NCBI GenBank assembly: GCA_003667245.1
Contig: RCNN01000061.1
Span: 1 to 64,000, forward strand
DNA length: 64,000 nt
Origin: Heterostelium multicystogenum
Lineage: Eukaryota > Evosea > Eumycetozoa > Acytosteliales > Acytosteliaceae
Direction: 5' to 3'
Below are positions 60,131-64,000 of this stretch, piece after piece (position 1 is the first letter of the stretch; every line of letters starts with the position of its first letter). The translations under genes and the position numbers were made by a program. Under the pieces are notes generated by a model. The model did no database searches, was not told the DNA's origin, and worked only from the letters and a program-made list of their open reading frames with translations.

Positions 60131-61259
60131 GTAGTAGTGAAGTACAGCTGACAAATGATCATACATCAACTGCATCATTCAATGAACATCCAAAGATAAC
60201 AGCACTCAATAGTAATATAGATTTGAATTCACCTTATAATGGTGAAATACCCATTTTAAATAGTCATCAATTGTCATCATCATCGTCGTCGCTTGCCTCT
60301 CAAGATACAGTTGGACCAAATGGCGAGATCAAACTATCTGAATTGGCTGCTTCACAAGCAGAGGCAATTGCACAAGATCCTTCTATGTTGGAAATCACAG
60401 GACTGCCAACTTTCATTGAAGTGGTACTCCACCATTTGCACACTGCTACGGGCTGGTCGTGGATGGTCATTGTCCCTGCATTCACACTGCTTATTCGTAG
60501 TGCGCTGCTCCCCTTTGCTGTCAAGCAGCGTATCAATGTTACTAGACTGATGGAAATCAAGCCACAGCTCGATCGCTTTAAAGAAAAGTCTCAAGAAAAT
60601 CGTGCAAAGGGCGCTTCTAACTACGAGAATTCCGTCGCAATAACCAAGCTTCTCAAGGACAAGAAGTGTCACCCAGCACTCAGCTATGTGCTTCCACTTG
60701 CCAATCTACCATTCTTTATCTCTGCCATTATTGCAATGCGTGAGATGGCCGCTACATTCCCATCAATGAAAACAGCTGGAATGCTATGGTTCACTGACCT
60801 CAGTGCCATGGACCCATACTATATCCTGCCGTCCTTTCCAGTGCTTCATACATCTTGGTCAACGAGGTAATTTATTATTTCCGCCTTTGAAAAAAAACAA
60901 CAACAACAACAAGAATCGACTAACTTTTAGTTTCTATTCAATTTCAGTTAACACTTGGTAATGCACCCAGCTTATTTTTAAAAGCTATCAGTTGGATGGC
61001 CAGAATTATGGCACTACTTATTATTCCATTCAGTCACACCATCCCTTCGATTGTATATTTCTACTGGATCCCATCATCCATTTTCACACTGGCTCAAATC
61101 TATGCATTCAAATCGCCAAGAATCTCCAAGCTACTTGGAATGCCTGTATTTAATAATCAACCCATCATCCCTGTCGGAGATGTATTACCTAGTAAAGTGA
61201 AGCACTCAACAGCAACTTCACCTCCAACTGATCCTAAACGGAAAATAAATAGAATATAA
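59878..61259 (+). CDS. oxa1: Mitochondrial inner-membrane insertase OXA1 (YidC/Alb3/Oxa1 family)
   Basis: The N-terminus is basic and hydroxylated, fit for mitochondrial import (MLSKSIFSKCVVFPHH, later RFNRSYSTQSS). A poly-Asn run (about 60090-60129) and Ser-rich spacer follow. The conserved core starts TGLPTFIEVVLHHLHTATGWSWMVIVPAFTLLIRSALLPFAVKQ with the hydrophilic-groove Arg kept, then MEIKPQL. HPALSYVLPLANLPFFISAIIAMREMA and MLWFTDLSAMDPYYILP match the third and fourth helices. After one intron (about 60869-60947) come LGNAPSLFLKAISWMARIMALLIIPFSHTIPSIVYFYWIPSSIFTLAQ and a basic tail for ribosome contact. A one-base frame change lies near 60835. It inserts mitochondrially made proteins, including ATP synthase and complex IV subunits. 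Confidence 0.92.
60090..60129 (+). repeat. Poly-Asn-coding (AAT)n microsatellite
   Basis: Thirteen AAT codons in frame in the N-terminal spacer of OXA1. A typical dictyostelid homopolymer tract in a disordered region, outside the membrane core. Confidence 0.85.
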
Positions 61260-61304
61260 TAATATTAATAATTGAAGGACTTAGCATTTATTTAAATTTG
61301 TAAT

Positions 61305-62186
61305 TTAATGTAAAAAGGCAGCATCACAATAGTCCACGATACAACCTGATGGTTTCATTGCAATAGAGACTTTTTTATATCCTTCTTCACATTGTTGGAT
61401 TGATGATGATTTATCACAGTTAGTGGGTGTGTCTACACATCCATCGCTATGAGTACAGAGATACTTGTCACGAGAAAAGACTGGAGTCTGATTCTCATTG
61501 CCAAGACATCCCAGGTTGGATGAGATCTTACATGAATGGCTCGAAACGATTTGAGCATATGATCGGACAATGTTGATGTTGGTATTTGGTTCGATTTGGA
61601 CAATAATACGACGATCAGTCAATGCATCTCTATACCAAATACCATCGAAACCTTTGATCTTCAGATAAGGATCTGATAATTCTTTGATTGGGACAACATC
61701 TTCTTTATCATTGATGTTAACTGCATCGATTGAACCACAGTTTCCAAATTTACATAGGAGAATATTGGATTTAATAAAGTAGAGTTTGCCTGAAGCTTCA
61801 ATTGATTTGTCAGAAGAAGATGGTAATGGTAGTTCCTTATAAATGTCAGTGATGGTCAATATATAGTTTCTGAGTTGTTTGGTGAAGATTCCTCTAACAA
61901 TGAGCGACTCTGGTTGTTCAAGAAGATCATCCAATTGACGTGCTGTTTTAAAAGATTGTTGGAAAGATTCATCGAATTTGATAGATTGAACATTAATTAT
62001 ACCAGATCCAGATTCACCATCATCCGATAAATGCTCTCCACCAACCAAACTGAGCTTATACTGGCAATTCTCATTGGACATGCATTTTCCTACACGGTAA
62101 TATTTATCATTTCTGAATGATGCAGCATTAACCAATGAATTAACAAATATCAATATTAATAATATTAAAGAGAATTGAATTTTCAT
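61305..62186 (-). CDS. Secreted protein of unknown function with cysteine-rich C-terminus
   Basis: An uninterrupted 293-residue single-exon frame. The signal peptide is MKIQFSLILLILIFVNSLVNA, followed by YYRVGKCMSNENCQYKL. The middle part is mixed beta sequence without a family I recognise (SLIVRGIFTKQLRNYILTI, FDGIWYRDALTDRR). The last 80 residues hold paired cysteines: SSHSCKISSNLGCLG, YLCTHSDGCVDTPTNC, and the end CIVDYCDAAFLH. Dictyostelids have families of secreted proteins with a Gly-Cys plus V-D-x-C ending, and this may be one, but I cannot name the domain. It lies tail-to-tail with OXA1, only about 45 bases apart. A likely extracellular or vesicle-lumen protein. Confidence 0.75.
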   Translation of the reverse strand: MKIQFSLILLILIFVNSLVNAASFRNDKYYRVGKCMSNENCQYKLSLVGGEHLSDDGESGSGIINVQSIKFDESFQQSFKTARQLDDLLEQPESLIVRGIFTKQLRNYILTITDIYKELPLPSSSDKSIEASGKLYFIKSNILLCKFGNCGSIDAVNINDKEDVVPIKELSDPYLKIKGFDGIWYRDALTDRRIIVQIEPNTNINIVRSYAQIVSSHSCKISSNLGCLGNENQTPVFSRDKYLCTHSDGCVDTPTNCDKSSSIQQCEEGYKKVSIAMKPSGCIVDYCDAAFLH

Positions 62187-63272
62187 TTTTTATAATGATA
62201 AAATATAAATATATATATGATAATAAGATATATATAAGTAGAAGAGAATGATTAAAATAATAACATAACAAAGTCTATTTATAATATTCTTAAAATATCA
62301 AGGATATGTAAAAATGATTATAATAATAATATTATTATTAATAATAATTAAAATACTAATAAAATATGGATTATAATAATTGGTATTAATTTGATTGATT
62401 TCTATTTTAAATAGATTAAGTAAGTATGTATCACCACATGATGAATTTCTTTCATTTGTCTATGTTAACATCGTATGTGTGGTTAGTTTTGTGAATGAAT
62501 GTATGAACATGGAGAAGTAATATATTTTCATGTCCGAATTAGGGTTAGTCTAATTTAGACCCCAAACATGAAAGAATTAAAATAATATTTTTTTATTGGT
62601 GTATCTTACATAGCTATCAATAAAGATCTTTCCTTTTTAGAGTAATATTATTAATGTTTTCATTTTTAAAATCAACTTGAATCATGTCACAATCACTCTA
62701 AAGCCAGGTATTTAAGATATTCATATATGATGCATTTGATTAATGATTGTAAATAAACTACAGAATAATTGTAATTGAGTCTTATAAAAAATCAAATAGT
62801 TTGATAAGTTTCTTTTTTTAATAAGAGTCAAGTGGTTATCATATGAATACAATAGTATAAATCGTTAAAAAACTAAAATAGGACATGAGCCTCACCCCGG
62901 AGAAACATACCAAGAATTCTTGATGTAATGATCAACATTGTATAACAATAATATTTTCGGTTTTGTTTGAATGAAAGACCTACGATTACATTTAAATATT
63001 AATGGTATCCAACATGAATATATATATTTGATACTATTCTGTATTTGTTTTTTTTGAGTGGTTCAAATTAACAAAAATTTAGATTAAATTTCAAATTAAT
63101 TTCAAAATCAAAAATTAAAGTTCATTTAATATCGATATTATTATTATTACCTAAAAATCTATCAATTGACGTCAGTGTTTTTAATTTAAAATAGCATATC
63201 ATAGTATTGTAAAGTGTATTGTAAAGTGTTGTATTGTATTGTAAAGTAGTAGTAGTAGTGACCATTATAGCA
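62187..63272. other. Intergenic region between the secreted protein and the PH-domain gene
   Basis: About 1.1 kb, strongly A+T rich. TATATA stretches at 62200-62240 belong to the minus-strand promoter. A TATTGTA-type imperfect tandem tract at about 63205-63245 lies just before the start of the next gene. No gene was supported. Confidence 0.5.
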
Positions 63273-64000
63273 ATGATTTCACCACCAACATCTAGCATGT
63301 CAAATAGTAGCACCACAAAAAGCAACAACAATGGTAATAGCAAAGATGATCATGATAATAAAATAGCTGCAGCAAATGATAATGTGAATGATGATGATAC
63401 TGGTACTGCTCCTTCGAATGTTGAAAGTGGTTATATTAAGATATCATGTGATGTAGATACGCCGCTAAAGAAATATATGTATAAACTCGATAAAGAACAA
63501 TCTATTTTGTCATTTTATAACTGTAGGTATAGCTATAAGTATAGATAGCTCTACTCACAGGAGTTATCTATTCAATCAGAGTGTGAGTGTAATTTGATCA
63601 AAAGAGAGAGAGATAGAGATAGTCTCCTTTTCCACCATCGCTATCAATGATAATTGCCAATGGAATCAATCAACTAATCCACTTGATATCAACGCAATTT
63701 AGTAAATTGTAATATTAATATAGACTCACCGGAAGAATTTATTCTATTGAAAGATGTAAAGAAATTTCAGGTCAGTGACCACTTCCAAACTTCACCAAAG
63801 AGACATACTGTGCTGTGCGAGTTGGAGGACGGAACCTCTATCTTCTTGGTTTCAAAGAGTGCCAAAGCAAGAGACCATTGGCTTGAAGTCCTGAGAGATT
63901 GTGCCTCCCAAATGTCGAGGACCAGTGACCAATTAATGAAGGAGATTGATAGTGCTCTGGCAGACGATGATTTGTATAATAGTAATGTCAATAGCAATAT
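63273..64000 (+). CDS. PH-domain protein, 5' part only
   Basis: Starts near 63273 (MISPPTSSMSNSS; an internal ATG at 63297 is also possible) with a Ser/Asn/Asp-rich lead. GYIKISCDVDTPLKKYMYKLDKEQSILSFYNC is the first half of a pleckstrin-homology fold. After an intron (about 63526-63726; its exact donor leaves a frame mismatch) the second half reads EEFILLKDVKKFQV, HTVLCELEDGTSIFLVSKSAKARDHWLEVLRD, with the invariant Trp of the last PH helix. The gene continues past 64000. PH domains bind phosphoinositides or proteins; no partner domain is visible yet. Confidence 0.7.

Noticed and set aside
1..64000. tRNA, rRNA or transposon (DIRS, TRE) copies
   Set aside because: I scanned by eye for tRNA T-loop/cloverleaf words and reverse-transcriptase or integrase motifs and saw none; a tRNAscan or repeat search could still find divergent copies.

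Overview
The window is nuclear DNA from a dictyostelid social amoeba. Intergenic DNA is extremely A+T rich. Genes are small, carry several short GT...AG introns, use TAA stops, and encode runs of Asn, Gln, Ser and Thr. The content (cellulose synthase, a type I polyketide synthase, an F-BAR/RhoGAP protein of the MEGAP type, secreted EGF-like proteins) fits Dictyostelia. I cannot name the species. The more moderate base composition of coding DNA argues against D. discoideum itself, but that is inference.

Layout: a head-to-head pair of guanylate-binding-protein-like GTPases (1-3492), a glutathione transferase (3778-4533, minus), F-BAR/RhoGAP (6046-8451), a GPI-anchored secreted glycosidase-like protein (9293-11532), SCYL1 pseudokinase (11965-14732), a DENND10/FAM45-like protein (15947-17277), a SEC-C zinc-motif protein (17524-18647), SGF11/ATXN7L3 of the SAGA deubiquitinase module with a giant Arg-Asp low-complexity N-terminus (19324-22794), a secreted EGF-like protein (24345-25581), EMC8/9 (minus) and proteasome beta1 (plus) as a divergent pair (25752-27811), a SAPS-domain PP6 regulatory subunit (29698-31951), mitochondrial ATP synthase gamma (32752-34272), a RING/F-box/WD40 protein (34992-36740), a highly reducing type I PKS (44490-36837, minus), cellulose synthase dcsA (47356-50681), a TMEM131 homologue (57343-50795, minus), TXNDC9 (minus) and OXA1 (plus) as a divergent pair (58835-61259), a secreted cysteine-containing protein (62186-61305, minus) and the start of a PH-domain protein (63273 to the end). 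No tRNA, rRNA, CRISPR array or intact transposon was recognised.

Most genes are ordinary housekeeping functions and do not form an operon-like system. Loose themes are secretion and matrix building (dcsA tail-to-tail with TMEM131, two secreted proteins, a GPI-anchored protein, EMC8), mitochondrial biogenesis (ATP synthase gamma, OXA1), and a possible cell-autonomous defence pair (the GBP-like genes).

A dominant technical feature is that even essential genes are broken by one-base frameshifts. Every case I resolved sits in or beside a mononucleotide run, and changing the run by one base brings conserved protein back into frame. I read these as sequencing or assembly errors, so coordinates below span whole genes across the breaks. 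The more original biology lies in the GBP plus beta-trefoil pair, the SGF11 extension, the RING/F-box/WD40 fusion, introns placed exactly at functional sites (proteasome Thr1, PKS acyltransferase Ser), and a protozoan TMEM131 beside cellulose synthase.
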